From contig CM042014.1 in assembly GCA_023525715.1 (NCBI GenBank), forward strand, positions 19,316,063 through 19,380,062: DNA of 64,000 bases. The letters are read 5' to 3'. Of this stretch, positions 1 to 11,713 are shown in pieces. Each line of letters begins with the position of its first letter. The first letter of the stretch is position 1. Source of the stretch: Cichorium intybus (Eukaryota; Streptophyta; Magnoliopsida; Asterales; Asteraceae). The position numbers and the translations under genes were made by a program. The notes below the pieces were generated by a model. It made no database searches, was not told where the DNA came from, and saw only the letters and a program-made list of their open reading frames with translations.

Positions 1-172
1 ATGCATCTAACTGAATTTGATGAATGATGAAAATGACCATATTACCCTTCTATTTTATATTTTGTTGGATATAATGCATCTGTTTGACCTGACTAGGGTA
101 AAATGAATGACACAAATTATAAATCCATAACATAACATCTAGAAGTATTCCAAAAAAGATCATAACATATAT
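1..172. other. AT-rich intergenic, no gene
   Basis: AT-rich sequence with no coding signal that I can support. It leads into the left arm of the inverted-repeat structure that follows, and part of it may belong to that element. Confidence 0.5.
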
Positions 173-957
173 ATCATTAAAAGTTGCACGTTTCGTCCCT
201 GTTAGATATAAAATGACTATATTGTCCTTTTCTATTCCTTTTCTTGATTTTTCATTATTTTTTATTAATATTTTAATTAAAAAATAACCCCATCCAGCCC
301 ACCCCTTCACATCCATCAGTCTCTCTCTCTCTCTCTCTCTATTTCTCTTTATTCTCTATCTCTCTCTCCTTTCCTCCTCACCCTTTAACCCTAACCTACC
401 TTTTACAAACCCATCGAAAGAAACCCTAAACAACATCCAACCACCACCAGACTGTATTGCCCTGAAGCCACCACAATCGTCGCCTTGAAGCCACCACCAC
501 CACGTTGCCCTATCATAGCTATTTGATTTCCTTTGACCTGAATCACAGCCACCACCACGTGCCTAGTGACGATGCCCTTCAGCGATGCAAAGCATACTGA
601 CGATGATCCCCAATGGCAGCATCACTTCCATCCATTGAAAGCGGCCCATCATCTTCCTATTTACTCACCGCTGCTTCATCTTTTCTACTTCTCAATGTTG
701 TAGACGACCACGCGCACAGACATATAGAAGTCTGTGTGCTTTGTTCTTTGTTCTTTGTTTTCCGACAGTGGTTCGTCTCAGTGGCAGAAGTTGTTGGTTT
801 TCAGAGAGAATCTGATGGGTTCGAAAAGGGTGGGTTATTTTTTCCTTTTTCTAATTATAAATTATGAAAAAAAATAATGAAAAATTAAAAAAGAAATTAC
901 TTAGGGCAAAATAGTCATTTTATGTCTACTAGGGACAACGCATGCAACTTTTAATGA
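173..957. mobile_element. Imperfect inverted-repeat (foldback/MULE-like) element
   Basis: The segment at about 173-272 (containing cattaaaagttgcacg and ataaaatgactata) recurs inverted at about 855-957 (tagtcattttatg, gcatgcaacttttaatg). The arms are roughly 100 bp and diverged. The interior is CT-rich and CCA-rich with a (TC)n run and resembles 5'-leader DNA of a plant gene, so a captured fragment is possible, but no protein is recognisable. I could not define exact termini or a target-site duplication. The short open frame at 613-867 has no recognisable domain. Confidence 0.5.
317..341. repeat. (TC)n microsatellite
   Basis: An uninterrupted CT dinucleotide run, followed by more CT-rich sequence to about 370. 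Confidence 0.85.
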
Positions 958-1700
958 TATAAGGGTCGATCCAAGTTAATTTTTGAAAATAGGGACTAAA
1001 TGCGTCATTTGACACTTGCACCATGGATGGATCGTGTAATTTACTAATATATTTACATAAAATGGTTATATGTACGAATAGTTTACTGTTCTCTTTTTAT
1101 ATATTTTATATATGTTAATTTTTTAAATCTTTTCATAAATCAATTTATCTTTTGTATGTTATTTTAATTTATTTTCATAAATTTTATAATGTTTGTTTAA
1201 TATCCCCGTGAAACAACTATCAATTTATCTTTTATAATATTATTAATAACATAAAAAATATGGATAATGACATACTAATCTATTTTTTTTTAATTTTTCA
1301 TATTCTATAAATAATAAATTTTTAATTTCTTTTTCAAATCAATTTCAAGTCTCCTTCTTTTTTTGATAAGTATATTGATTATTATTTTTCTTTTTATGAT
1401 TTTATAAATATTTACTATTGCAAATTGACTAAATCAATTTATAGATACAAACAAAATACATTGATTAATCTAATCATAACTAAAATATTGGTAAAACTAA
1501 AATTTATAAATAAATGGAATTAAATAACTATATATTCCCCTGCCTCAAGTTAATTAGTATCTAATTATTTAATTTCATGGCTAAGAATATCCATTTAATT
1601 TTGTGATGTATGGAAAACAATATGTGATAATTAGTTCCATGGTCGTTTATAACTCCGGAGTTCTTTACTTATAAATTAGTTGTGATTTGATGTAAAATAA
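958..1700. other. AT-rich intergenic, nothing recognised
   Basis: Long A/T homopolymer-rich sequence with stops in all frames. I see no gene, RNA or defined transposon end here. Confidence 0.5.
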
Positions 1701-1716
1701 ATGTATATCATTTTTA

Positions 1717-1880
1717 TGAATGATATACATTTATTGACAATTTTGTTGACAATTTTACCCCTCAAAGTTCTCCTGCATCTCGCAGGGTGCTTTGTAGTTC
1801 GAAGTAGGGAGTGTATTATGAGCTTGTACTTTGTGTTGGGTGTGGAATAAAATATTTGCTTGCCTTTCAAAAAAAAAAAA
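1717..1880 (+). mobile_element. Retro-inserted sequence with poly(A) tail and 16-bp TSD
   Basis: A 164-bp insert ends in a run of about 13 A. It is flanked by a perfect 16-bp direct repeat (atgtatatcattttta at 1701-1716 and 1881-1896). An AATAAA signal (about 1847-1852) precedes the A-tail by some 15-20 bases. The long target duplication, A-tail and polyadenylation signal point to target-primed reverse transcription by LINE machinery. It is either a severely 5'-truncated LINE 3' end or the 3' end of a retroposed mRNA. No coding sequence is left to tell which. Confidence 0.75.
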
Positions 1881-1896
1881 ATGTATATCATTTTTA

Positions 1897-2479
1897 ATTT
1901 TTATAAATTGTTTTAGGCAATTTTTAATCGTAATTTTTTTATATTGTGAAAAAGAAAAGTGATGATTAATAAATGTCTATGAGTAACAACAACATCAAGA
2001 GATCCCAATGATTAATGAACAGTCGTGTCTCGATAAAGGGTAGGACGATCGTGTCATATAGATGACCATCGACATTTGCAAAATGAGAACCTCTAAATGA
2101 GGTGAAAACAATGAAACAGTAAGCAAGAGTGAGCAACATGACATATATGAAAGAATATGATAATAAACGCATAAGGACTTTGAAAACCTGCAAATGAAAC
2201 AAACAATAGGGAGTTTAATATGATCAATAAAACAAATACATGAATAAATAAATAAAAAACATGCATACGAGTAAGAAATAGATATTTACAACAATGATCA
2301 AAAAACAGAACAAACAAACCTACAAGGATGCCAACCTACTTATCTACCAAGTATGAACATTTAAAAGAATTTTAGGTAAAAAATTAATATAATTATTCAT
2401 AGAATATTTACAAAAGAATTGTCGGTCAATATCAATATATATTTAGTTGGTTATCATCTATATTTTATTAAATAAAATA
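1897..2479. other. AT-rich flank of the Copia remnant, no gene
   Basis: No supported gene. Minus-strand frames here are leucine/phenylalanine-rich and lack any domain I recognise. Part of it may be the untranslated 3' side of the Copia remnant that starts just downstream. Confidence 0.4.
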
Positions 2480-2613
2480 AAAAAATTTGCCTGTAGACCT
2501 GGTATGAAAATAATTATTCATCTGTGATAGTTGCTTAGTGAATAGATCGACCAAGTTCTCAAAAGATGCAACTCTACTAACGATAATGTCTTCATTCTTG
2601 ACAACCTTAAGAA

Positions 2614-3114
2614 CAGGGGCGGACGCAGAATTTATCAATATTCCGAACTAATATAATAAGAAAAAAAATTCCGACCAAACATAATAACATAAAAACGTTT
2701 AAAAGTATGTTAATTTTAATTAGCTCAAATGCTCATTTTAATTAACCCAAATGTAATTTTAATTAGCTCAAATGTCCGGCAATTGGATTTGTCGTGATCG
2801 ACCAGCAAATAACAATTGTCCATTAATTTTAATTAGCTAAAATGCCCATTTTTAATTACCCCAAATGTAATTTTAATTAGCTCAAATGTTCGACAATTGG
2901 ATTTGTCGTGATCGGCCAGCAATTGTCCATTAATTTTAATTAGTCCAATTAGACTTAGTGGGTCGGTGGCACTTTATTATTTAAGCGGTGACACTTTTTT
3001 TTTCGCACCGTTGCACCCTATTAGAAAATAAAAAATAAAAACTTTTTTCGTCTACGTGCACGAATTTTAGCAGGTGCCCGGGCCCCCTTGTGCACTATAA
3101 TAAAACTGCCACTG
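2614..3114. mobile_element. Non-autonomous hAT-type element with perfect 8-bp TSD
   Basis: A 501-bp insertion flanked by exact 8-bp duplications, cttaagaa at 2606-2613 and 3115-3122. The ends are caggggcggacgc on the left and, inverted, cagtggcag on the right, as in plant hAT elements with CAGNGGCGG termini. There is no coding capacity. The interior holds a two-copy tandem repeat. It lies inside the Copia remnant and is therefore younger than it. Confidence 0.85.
2705..2935. repeat. Two-copy tandem repeat inside the hAT element
   Basis: Two units of roughly 105-120 bp share ttttaattagctcaaatg, caattggatttgtcgtgatcg and caattgtccattaa. The first unit ends near 2835, and copy divergence is moderate. 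Confidence 0.75.
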
Positions 3115-3994
3115 CTTAAGAATATAATGATATTTTGTAGTATATGTTATGTGAGCTTGTGTGTCCTAGGTTATTTAGTCAAAATGACTACACCCTGGCT
3201 GTCACAAAAAATCCAAACAAGATCATCAATGATGTGAGCAACATCGAGACCTCTGATGAACTTCTCCATCCACATAGTCGCATTTGTAACTTTGTTAGTT
3301 GCAATATTCTCAACATTTTTGTCAAACTTCTCCAAGTCTTCGCTCATCCATTTAATAAAAACATGCATCCTAATTATAAACAGGAATCGTTTCTATCCGT
3401 TTGGAAGCTAGCATCAATGTAATCATTTATACTGACTTTTCCTCACTATCATAAACCAACAGCATGTCTTTTGTTCCTCTCAAATACTTGAGCATGTTAT
3501 TGGCTACCACCAAATGATTGGTGCTAGGATTAGCCTAATATCGACTAGTCATGCTCAAGGCATAAAATACATCAGACCTTGTACATATAATGACATACGT
3601 GATTGATCTCATAGTTAACGTATATGGAACTCAACCCATCCTACCTATCTCTTTAGTTGAACTAGGCAATTGATCTTTACCCAATGTCATACCATGATGC
3701 TTAATCTTTCTTAGAACCTTGTATCTTGAATTTATGTATGACCTTATCTATGTATGTATTGTGGTTCAATCAATTAAGTCGTCTATATCTTATGATATAG
3801 ATCTGTATACACAATATATATGTTGCCTCTCTCATGTCTTTTATAGATAAAGAATTCTCAAGCTAAACTTTTACACTTTGCAAAGTTAGGACATCATTTC
3901 ATATGGGTAGTATCTTAGCAACATACAAAACAAGGAATATTATAGTACTCCCACTAAGCCTTTCATATACACATAACTCATAATTACTCCTAGT

Positions 3995-4573
3995 TACTGT
4001 TGTAAAAGTCGACCTAGGCGCTAGGCGGACGGGTTCTGCCTACGATTAGTGTTAGGCGGTCAAATTAGGCAGCTTTGGTCAACGACGGTCAAAGTCGGGT
4101 CTAGGCGGAAAAAAATTCAAAATTTCAAATTTTTAAAATTTAAAATCTTCAAAAAATTTCCAATTTTAAAATTTTCAGAAATTTTCTAAATTTTAGATTT
4201 TTAAATTTAAATTTAGAAAATTTCAAATTTTCAAAAAAATAAAATATATTATATTTTTTTATTATATTAGTAATATATAGTAATATACATTTGACTATAT
4301 TAATGATATCAATTTTTTATTATATATGTAATTTATGATAATCGATGACTAAGTTATGATGATTGGTGTTTAAAATACAAACACGTGGATGTGTCAATTT
4401 TTTATGCTTATGTATTAATTTTGTTAGGATATAGGTAATATTTAATTTTTTAGAGATAAGTTTTAATGCAAATAAGGGTCCTCGCCTAGGTGTCGATTAA
4501 TAATCGCCTAGACCGACTAGTCCTAGTCCCCAATCGACCGCTTGACTACCACTTAACAACTTTCACAACATTG
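3995..4573. mobile_element. hAT-type MITE nested in the Copia remnant
   Basis: A 579-bp insert flanked by the 8-bp repeat ctcctagt (3987-3994 and 4574-4581). Both ends carry related inverted sequence (tgttgtaaaagtcg; inverted right end tgttgtgaaagttg) followed by GC-rich segments with cgcctagg. It is non-coding and AT-rich in the middle. A further partial copy of the right end follows at about 4632-4670, so a local duplication is possible. Confidence 0.65.
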
Positions 4574-5150
4574 CTCCTAGTAAAACCAAACTCCCTGATT
4601 TTCTCATCGAAAAAGAAGACTTCACTACCGCCTAGCAACTTTTACAACCTTGATTTTCTCCTAGTAAAACCACACTCTATTATGATGCCTAGGATGTATA
4701 AACCCCCAATGTTATGTCATAAACACATCCTCGTAAAGCTTTCCATTTAAGAAAGCAGATTTTGCATTAATTTTTCATATTTCATAATCATTAAATGTTG
4801 CTATGGAAATCATTTATTATTGTAGATTTCAACATAGCTACTGGTAAGAAAGTTTCATCGCAGTCTACTTCATGAGTTTGCATTTAACCCTTTTGCCACC
4901 GTTTTAGCTTTGTATGTGTGTAACTTGCCATTTATGTTTGTCTTCTTCTTAAAGATTCACTTATACCTAAATCTTTTAAGGTTAGGTAATTGATCAATCA
5001 GGTCTCATACTTGATTATCATACATAGATTGCATCCCGCTACCCATAGCTTCACTCCACTTAACATACTCAATGTCCGTCATGACTTCCTGATAGTTGGT
5101 AGGCTCATCATGATCTCCCAATGAATCATCACCTTAAAAAAGGAATAATA

Positions 5151-6210
5151 TGTATATTTCTAGTGCCTGACTTATTCTATCAGACATGTGGACAAAATAT
5201 GGATATATGGCAGGTTCCTCAGTAACTCTTTGTTGAGGCTCAACATGTTTTCAACCTCTTGTTGAGAACTAATGTTAACATCAAGTTCTTTTTGTTGGAA
5301 TACAATAACATCACAAACAAGAACAGCAAAACCAAAATAAAAGTATCGTATTCCACCACTGATCATAAAAATCATGCGCCTTTTGTATATGTTAATTAAA
5401 AGTGAAGTTTAAGAATGACCTCTTATGTAGATTTGATGTATTTATCTAGGATGAACAGGGCCCAAACCAGAACCCCTCTAATGTAGTCGCACTCAAGACA
5501 ATGATCCAACACCCGTTTAAGTAGATCAACTCATTGCTTGCAGAACAAGCAACCTTTCTTTAGGGTTTATGTAGAAGATCGGCCGATGAGAGAGGGGGGA
5601 GGGAGGACCACGAACTAAATCACAATTCTTTTTGTTTTGTGTGTCGGGCAGCGCGCGTTAAGATTCGCCGCTGTCCGGGCGAGGTATAAGATAAATGCAA
5701 AAAAAGTGAGAGTTCCCCGCCATCACCTCGCCTAGATTTAGGGGCTTCATACCCTAAGCAGAGGCAAGTTCCAGCCGAGGTAGGAGATCATCATCTTCTA
5801 GGGTTTGATACTAAAATCGTCCACCATGATGGGTATTTATAATACTCATCATCCTTATCTTATCCCCTTGTGGATAATGACTATTTGAAATTCAAACTGT
5901 TAATATTTTTTACTTAAGCCCTTTATCCATTTCTAGTTTCTAATAAATATACTTTTACTTTGATATATTAATAAACTTGGTCCCCTCATGTTTACGTTCA
6001 ATCTCTTTTAGCTAAATCATCTCTTGTGTGTAACCCAAAAGGACTCTGCTATATATATATTAATATCACAAACTTTTTGTGACCAAGAGGCATATAACCG
6101 ACACTTTGTTAGTCGACTTTTAAAATTCTTTAAAATCAAGGAAAACTGTCTTTCGAGCAACAGAGCTTTTGGCCCTCAAGAGGTTTGTAAAATAAACGTT
6201 TTTCGTAAAA
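5151..6210. other. Intergenic, possibly a degraded LTR
   Basis: No intact gene. A minus-strand TATA-like stretch near 5825-5840, GC-rich inverted tracts at 5645-5680 and the position next to the Copia RT remnant suggest degraded LTR or leader sequence. I found no matching partner LTR in the window. Confidence 0.3.
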
Positions 6211-6218
6211 GTCATTAT

Positions 6219-7142
6219 AGGGGTGGGATCGGATCCGGGACCGGACCGACCCGAACTGACCCGACAAAGGAACCGAACCGTTTTGACGTGATAGATGGAA
6301 TTCTCCGGACCATATAGGGTACAGGCGGGTTCGGGTTTTTCCCCGGTTCCGGTCCCGGGTTTCCGGTTCTGAACCGGGTAGAACCGAAAATCCTTGGAAG
6401 GTTTGGACCTGGGCCGGATTTTAAGAAATAATACCTTCAAAAACATAAACCTTTAGGGCTATTACCAAGAAATCAGACTAATGAGGGTGACCACTGTCAC
6501 CACCGACGGTTTCCGACACCTTCGCCGTCGGTCGTCTTCCCTGGCGTGATTTGTCGACCCGAGTAGGAGCAGCTTCAGCCGTTGGTTCTTCTGTCACACC
6601 CACTCAGCCTCGACATCCCTCTGTCCCCTTCGATCTCCTCCTTCTTTGTCTCCCATCTCACTCGATCTATAAGTCACGCACATCAACGAGACTAGGCTGG
6701 TCTCGATCTTGCTTCCCCATGTCGATTTCTTGCTACCAGATTTTCTTTCTCCCTGTTTCTTTTCTTTCTGATTTACGTACTCAAGAAGAGCAGTCCCCCA
6801 AATCAATTTTTATGCCTCTGATTTTAATTTGTGTGTGTGTTTGATTTTCCCTGATTCGAAGAGAGGATGCGGGTTTTTTGATTGCAAAGAAATTGTTTGA
6901 TCACGTGTGCATGAATGGGTTTTCTTTCAAATACCGGTTCGGTTCCAGGTATTTCCACAACCTGCTACAAATCGTACCCGAGGAACCGATGGACCGTTTT
7001 TCACTATCAGCGGAACCGGGAATCGGACCTCATATGGTCTAAATGGGCGCGGGTCGGTCTGGGTCAGGGTCAGGGTCAGGGTCAGGGTCCAGGTCCGGGT
7101 CACGGGTCGGTCTGGTTCTTGGGCCCAAAATCACATCCCCAG
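6219..7142. mobile_element. hAT-type MITE with GC-rich subterminal repeats
   Basis: A 924-bp element whose ends begin aggggtgggatc on the left and, inverted, ctggggatgtgat on the right. The flanks are gtcattat (6211-6218) and ttcattat (7143-7150), a 7/8 match consistent with an 8-bp duplication. The subterminal regions are dense in ggaaccg/cggttcc and gggtc motifs in both orientations. The interior 6480-6850 is not AT-rich and looks like captured genic leader sequence, but no protein is recognisable. Confidence 0.65.
7061..7090. repeat. (GGGTCA)n short array
   Basis: Four consecutive hexamers ending in gggtcc, within the right subterminal region of the surrounding MITE. Confidence 0.85.
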
Positions 7143-7390
7143 TTCATTATGATAAGCAATTTTATAAAAATAACACCCAAATACAAATAAATAACAACAA
7201 AATATATAGCTTAATAACAAAACAATAAGATATACAATTACTAACAAAACATACCGGGGTGATTATGTGATTGCCGCTGATAAATTGAAATTCATCATAT
7301 AATATTTGTATAAAAAATTATTACAGAATATTTTCATAAAATGTTCTTTTCATCTATTATATAGTATGTTTGTGATTTGTGAAGCCACAG

Positions 7391-7690
7391 ACTTCAGCCC
7401 AAATAAAAAAAAACTTCTAAGGCTTTACGGTATGGCATCGGCATCAGGAAAGAGCATCGATGTGGCAAGGGGATGCCGCCGGCATCACCGCCCCGTGATG
7501 CCGACATTCCCCATTGGCAAGGGGTCATCGGCAAGGTGGTGCAGGCGAAGAAACCGGAGGCATTCTTCTCTGTATCTCTCTTTTCTCCCTTCTTCTTAGA
7601 GGCATCCACCCCCCAACGAAACTTCTTTTCTCTCTTGCCCATCGGCATCCTTCGTTCGCTGAGGTGGTATGGTTGTAGGCGGTAACCATA
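7391..7690 (+). repeat. Dispersed repeat family A, copy 1
   Basis: Shares an ordered series of motifs with 23465-23745: repeated gccgncggcatcac, a CT-rich stretch, ggcatccacccc and cttcttttctctc. It is GC-richer than its surroundings and may be a MITE or captured leader DNA. The open frames here are not domain-bearing. Confidence 0.6.
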
Positions 7691-7889
7691 TCGTCCAGCC
7701 TAAACATTTTGGTAATTTGGATATGCTTAAGAATCCAAAAAGGCATGCGATAAAGTTTATTTATGCTTTGTTAGATTTTTTTAGAAATGCTAGAATTGAA
7801 GGAAAAGAAAAATTAGTAGTTACTGATTAATGCTTGTTCAAGGTTAGTCAAGCACTAAAGAACATAACAAGTACAATTTGACAAAAAAA

Positions 7890-9108
7890 ACAAATCGCTT
7901 TTATTCACGGACCAACATAAATATATTTCCCTAGGTTGTAAAAAAGTAAAAGAAATAGAAAAAGATGCATATTAAGAAAATATGTAAATACCTCATATCC
8001 ATAATTTAACAATACTTGGTTAGGAATAGGAAATAAAAATGGATGTTCTACTGCTCTTGTATGAAACGACACCGGCCACCATGAACGAAGCCATTGCCTT
8101 GTTTGCTCTTATGATGGCCTTTCTAATCTTCTTCGGATTTTGAGATTCGCTACCGTCAGTAGCCTTCCTCCCAAGGCGAGCGTCTGAGTGGAACAACCCC
8201 CAAATTTTCAAGTGGTTCATATCCACCAACATATATCTTTGTACCAGGACCGTTCCTAGCATATTTGAGGGCCGCGACAAAATTCAAAAAAGAGGCCTCT
8301 CAAGTTACTGAAATGTATATTTAAATGACCAATATTTAGATGATAGAAAATAAAATGGCACCATATATCACATACAATTAGCATATTTTTATCCATCCTA
8401 CTCCTTCCTAAAATATGTTAGAAAATTTGCAAGCACTAATTCACCAAAAGACGTTACAAACTCAATTAGTTCTACAAATATTTGGATTTTGGACAATTTG
8501 TGAAAACAACTCACATGAAACAGAAATTTAGGGAAAAATTCGACATTTCTTTATGAAAATAAAGATACTTAGTAAATAATTTACTTGACTATAATTGAAA
8601 CAATAACTTGTTTGATGCGTGGTTGTAAGAACTAATAAGTAGAACTCGAAGATATCATTTTTCTGATTTGCCTCAATGACTTTAAATTTTTTTTCTTGGA
8701 TGATTGCTTCCTTCTCCTGCTACGTCGATCACGTATTCTTTTGGTCCTTTGTCGTTATGGAGTTGAATATACATTTTATGATTTTTCCCTAATATTAGTT
8801 GATAATTTTGGGGCCCATCGTAACTTTGGACCATAGACGGTCGGTTGCCCCCTGCTTTGTAGCCAATACCATCGCAAAAGATTTCCTCAGCCACACTTTT
8901 ATTCCTAGTGCATCAACGAAAATGGCATTGTCTATCATATGATGAGACCATCAATGGTAAAACTGAAAAACATATGGAAAAATTAATATTTCCATAAATA
9001 TATGGGTCTTAATTGATGATCATTTTATTATCATGTAAGAAACAAAAATACTTTTTGTGGATTAATTCTATACATTTATATCAATTGTAGTATTAAACTA
9101 TATCAAAA
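7890..9108. repeat. Dispersed repeat family B, long copy
   Basis: Begins aaaaaacaaatc and is matched by a shorter copy at 19388-19898 with very high similarity. This copy holds about 730 bp more: segments at about 8088-8195 and 8247-8867 are absent from the other copy. Minus-strand frames at 8020-8280 and 8682-8894 read for 86 and 70 residues and look protein-like in composition, but I do not recognise a family. Read it as a probable transposon carrying unknown sequence. Confidence 0.65.
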
Positions 9109-9952
9109 ATACTTTGTTGATAAGTATATAGATATTGAAGTTGCTGACTTTGCTGATTTATGTTTCAATTGTTTATATAGATATTGTGTGATAAGTATTA
9201 TGGTATTGAAATGTTTTTAGATATTTGTCATTATATTTTTTTGTGGATCTGTTACAAGTTGATGGCATTAATTTTCAGATGACGAATTCCAACAACATGA
9301 ATGTTGTTGATTGTAAACATCTACGAAAAAAGTGCTTATTGACTTATAACAAGTTAAACTACATAACACTTTTTCTAAAATCTAAGGATTTTGATTGATA
9401 GTTACATTAAGAAACAAATCAGTCTATTTTTTCTTTTTATTAATTGAAGATAAATATTATTTTTATCAATTTTTATTCCAAAATAAAAATCAACTTTTTT
9501 TTTATTCACACGATTTCAACCATATATGAATAAAACACAATGTAGTTTTAAAAGTTTATAGATTTATGTTTTTAACTAGATTTTTGTAAAGATAAAAGAT
9601 ACAAATATAATTGCAATTAAGCTAAAACCCAAAATAAGTCAATAACTACTCTATTACCTTGATTTTAAGCATGCACACTCTCATATATGAGGTCATGTTC
9701 TCGATAAGAGCTAAGTCTTTTAAATCAAACTTCATGCAATCTTTACAAGATAATATAAAACGCTCACGGAAAAACATATATTCATTTCATAGAAAATGTG
9801 ATCATTTTATAAGAAAATGAAATTTTCAAATTCTATTTTTTAAAAGATAAATTTTTTTTTTGATATATTTGTCTAAAAGATGATACGCGATAAGTCCTTC
9901 CTATTTTGGTCATTTTAATGACTAAAAAGCCATCCCATGACTTATTACAAGA
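9109..9952. other. AT-rich intergenic, nothing recognised
   Basis: No gene, RNA or transposon terminus that I can support. Confidence 0.5.
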
Positions 9953-9961
9953 TGTAAAAAA

Positions 9962-11159
9962 GGGTCCTGATTCTTTCACAATTATTCTACAGAAGATTTT
10001 TATCCTTCCACTGAAATAAATAGGGTATTGACAATTATACCCCTGCTTTTAATTTACAAATAGTTTTTTTTTTGGAACCAGCCAGTAATTTATATGGAGT
10101 GTACTCGGGCGTGGTAAACCAGGTCGGCATTTAGCTGGCGGCCTGGAAGCACGCACATTTCCCCTCATTCACCTGTTGGCTTCGCCTAGGGAAAATCCAC
10201 CACATGTACTCTAGTCAGGAGTTGAACCCCCGACCTTCGCCCCACATGGGTATATAACCCGGTGCCTCAAACCAGCTAGGCTGGAAGTCATTGGCTACAA
10301 ATAGTTAAGAGGGAGAAATTTTGTTTGACGAAATGAACGTAACTCCTTCTTCCTCGATCGATGCTGCTTCAGCCGGCACTGTTTTCACAAACGCTGCTTC
10401 TTCCTCCGACTCTTAAACGGTAAGTGAACTTGAATCCATCTCCCATGTCTGAAGGCGTAAAGAATGCATAAAAGTTGGAACACAAATATTGCGACTCCAA
10501 TGGCTCGTCGGATCCATTTTGAGAACAATGATCAGATTGAATCCAACGGAAGATGAACATTCAGGTCGAAAATAAGGATCAAATTTTGGCACCCTAATGG
10601 TTCGTCAGATCTATTTTAAGTAAGAATGACCTGATTGAATCTAAGGGAAGATGAATATTCAGATAAAAAAATTTCAAAATTCGGCACTTATGGCTCGTGG
10701 AATCCCTTTTGAGTAATTGACTTTAGGGTTATACATTTTTCTAACTTCTTCCACTAATTCGGCAACCACCATCCGATCAACCCTGTCGGAAACAAAACGA
10801 TGAAACACATGCATTGCGACGTCGACCCACTGGAAACAAAACTCGTAATGTGACCGGCGATATTCTGATTAATCATTGATTCAATGAAATAATTGGATTC
10901 TTTGGCGATAATCGAAAGCATACCTCTTCCGACGATCAATTTCATCGTGATGGACGCCGACAATAATCAGAAGCTTACCCGCACACAGGCAGAATGGACT
11001 TACGCACACCACCAATAATGAGAAAATTTTGTGTTGCATGGAAACAAAAAGATCTTTCTCTCTCTCTGAACTTTATAAATTAAAATTAAGGGTATAATTG
11101 TCAATACCCCACTTATTTCGGTGGAAGGATAAAAACTTTATGTAGAAGAATCAGGACCC
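9962..11159. mobile_element. Mutator-like TIR element (non-autonomous)
   Basis: A 1198-bp element with terminal inverted repeats of about 100 bp: 9962-10065 (gggtcctgattctttc, ttatccttccactgaaata, gggtattgacaattatacc) against inverted 11070-11159. The flanks are tgtaaaaaa (9953-9961) and tttaaaaaa (11160-11168), an 8/9 match to the 9-bp duplication typical of MULEs. There is no transposase. The interior includes related segments near 10500-10690 (gctcgtcgga, gaatccaacggaagatgaa) that partly repeat one another. A SINE has inserted into the left arm. Confidence 0.7.
10066..10295 (-). mobile_element. tRNA-derived SINE (minus orientation)
   Basis: Read on the minus strand, the head carries a tRNA-like A box (tagctggtttgaggc, about 10264-10278) and B box (ggttcaactcc, 10218-10228). 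A non-tRNA body follows and ends in a run of A (T run at 10066-10073 on the plus strand). A direct repeat, tacaaatagtt, flanks the insert (10055-10065 and 10296-10306). Its position inside the TIR of the surrounding element shows that it arrived later. Confidence 0.85.
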
Positions 11160-11562
11160 TTTAAAAAACTACATTATAACTAGTAAAGTTCAAATCATAA
11201 AACTACCATATATATAATAACAATTTAAGATCTAAAAGTTTACTATAAACTTTACCATAATCGATATTTTTGTAAAAGGAATATCTGCAAAGGAAAATTA
11301 GAAAAGGCACAAATCAAAAACCAAAAGAACTCCAGTTTAGACTTTAGAGCTCACCTTTTTGTTTGTTTCGGAGCCGTTTTGAAAAGATTTCAAGTGATTA
11401 GGTGGGGAGAGGTGTCTCCCGGCGGTAGAAGCACTACATTAACTGCAACATCATCACCGAAGATAATAGTCCATAGAATTCTTGAAGAGTTTAATGGAGT
11501 GCCAAGTAGGAGAGAAACACAAAATTGAATGAGTTTTTAATTTAATAAGGCTTTAATAATAA
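11160..11562. other. Intergenic, nothing recognised
   Basis: About 400 bp with no supported gene. It ends at the candidate Helitron terminus. Confidence 0.45.
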
Positions 11563-11575
11563 CTAGATGAAGCTT

Positions 11576-11588
11576 CGTGCTACGCACG
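11576..11588 (-). other. Helitron-type 3' hairpin (minus orientation)
   Basis: cgtgc-tac-gcacg forms a perfect five-base-pair stem with a three-base loop. It lies nine bases from the CTAG at 11563-11566. Confidence 0.6.
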
Positions 11589-11696
11589 TGCGGCTTGGGG
11601 CCTCTAAAAAGTAATTTTTTATTTTACGTATAAGGGTTTAGTTCAAAACTGATTTTCTTTTCAATTTTCGTGTTTTTATAAAATTGGATTGTTCGA

Positions 11697-11713
11697 CCCG
11701 TGCTCCGCACGGG
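11697..11713 (+). other. Second Helitron-type hairpin (plus orientation)
   Basis: cccgtgc-tcc-gcacggg is a perfect seven-base-pair stem. Twelve bases downstream on the plus strand is CTAA followed by T (11726-11730), which fits a plus-oriented Helitron 3' end. Confidence 0.5.

Larger units (their letters stand above)
2480..5150 (-). pseudogene. Decayed Ty1/Copia pol remnant (RT and RNase H)
   Basis: Read on the minus strand, about 5110-4740 resembles the start of a Copia reverse transcriptase (EAMGSGMQSMYDNQV, then FKKKTNINGKLHTYKAK). About 3800-3430 resembles the RT end and RNase H (RSDVFYALSMTSRY, NNMLKYLRGTKDMLLVYD). About 3370-3180 matches the RNase H C-terminus (FCDSQGVVILTK). Several in-frame stops, two at conserved tryptophan positions, and frameshifts show that it is dead. 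Two younger elements interrupt it, at 2614-3114 and 3995-4573. LTRs were not resolved. The 5400-6000 region, with a TATA-like segment on the minus strand, could hold a degraded LTR. Confidence 0.7.

Noticed and set aside
613..867. 84-residue frame as a small gene
   Set aside because: It lies inside an inverted-repeat element, has no domain, and runs into the element's AT-rich arm.
10211..10283. tRNA gene
   Set aside because: Only A and B boxes are tRNA-like; no cloverleaf, and a poly(A) tail and flanking duplication show it is a SINE.
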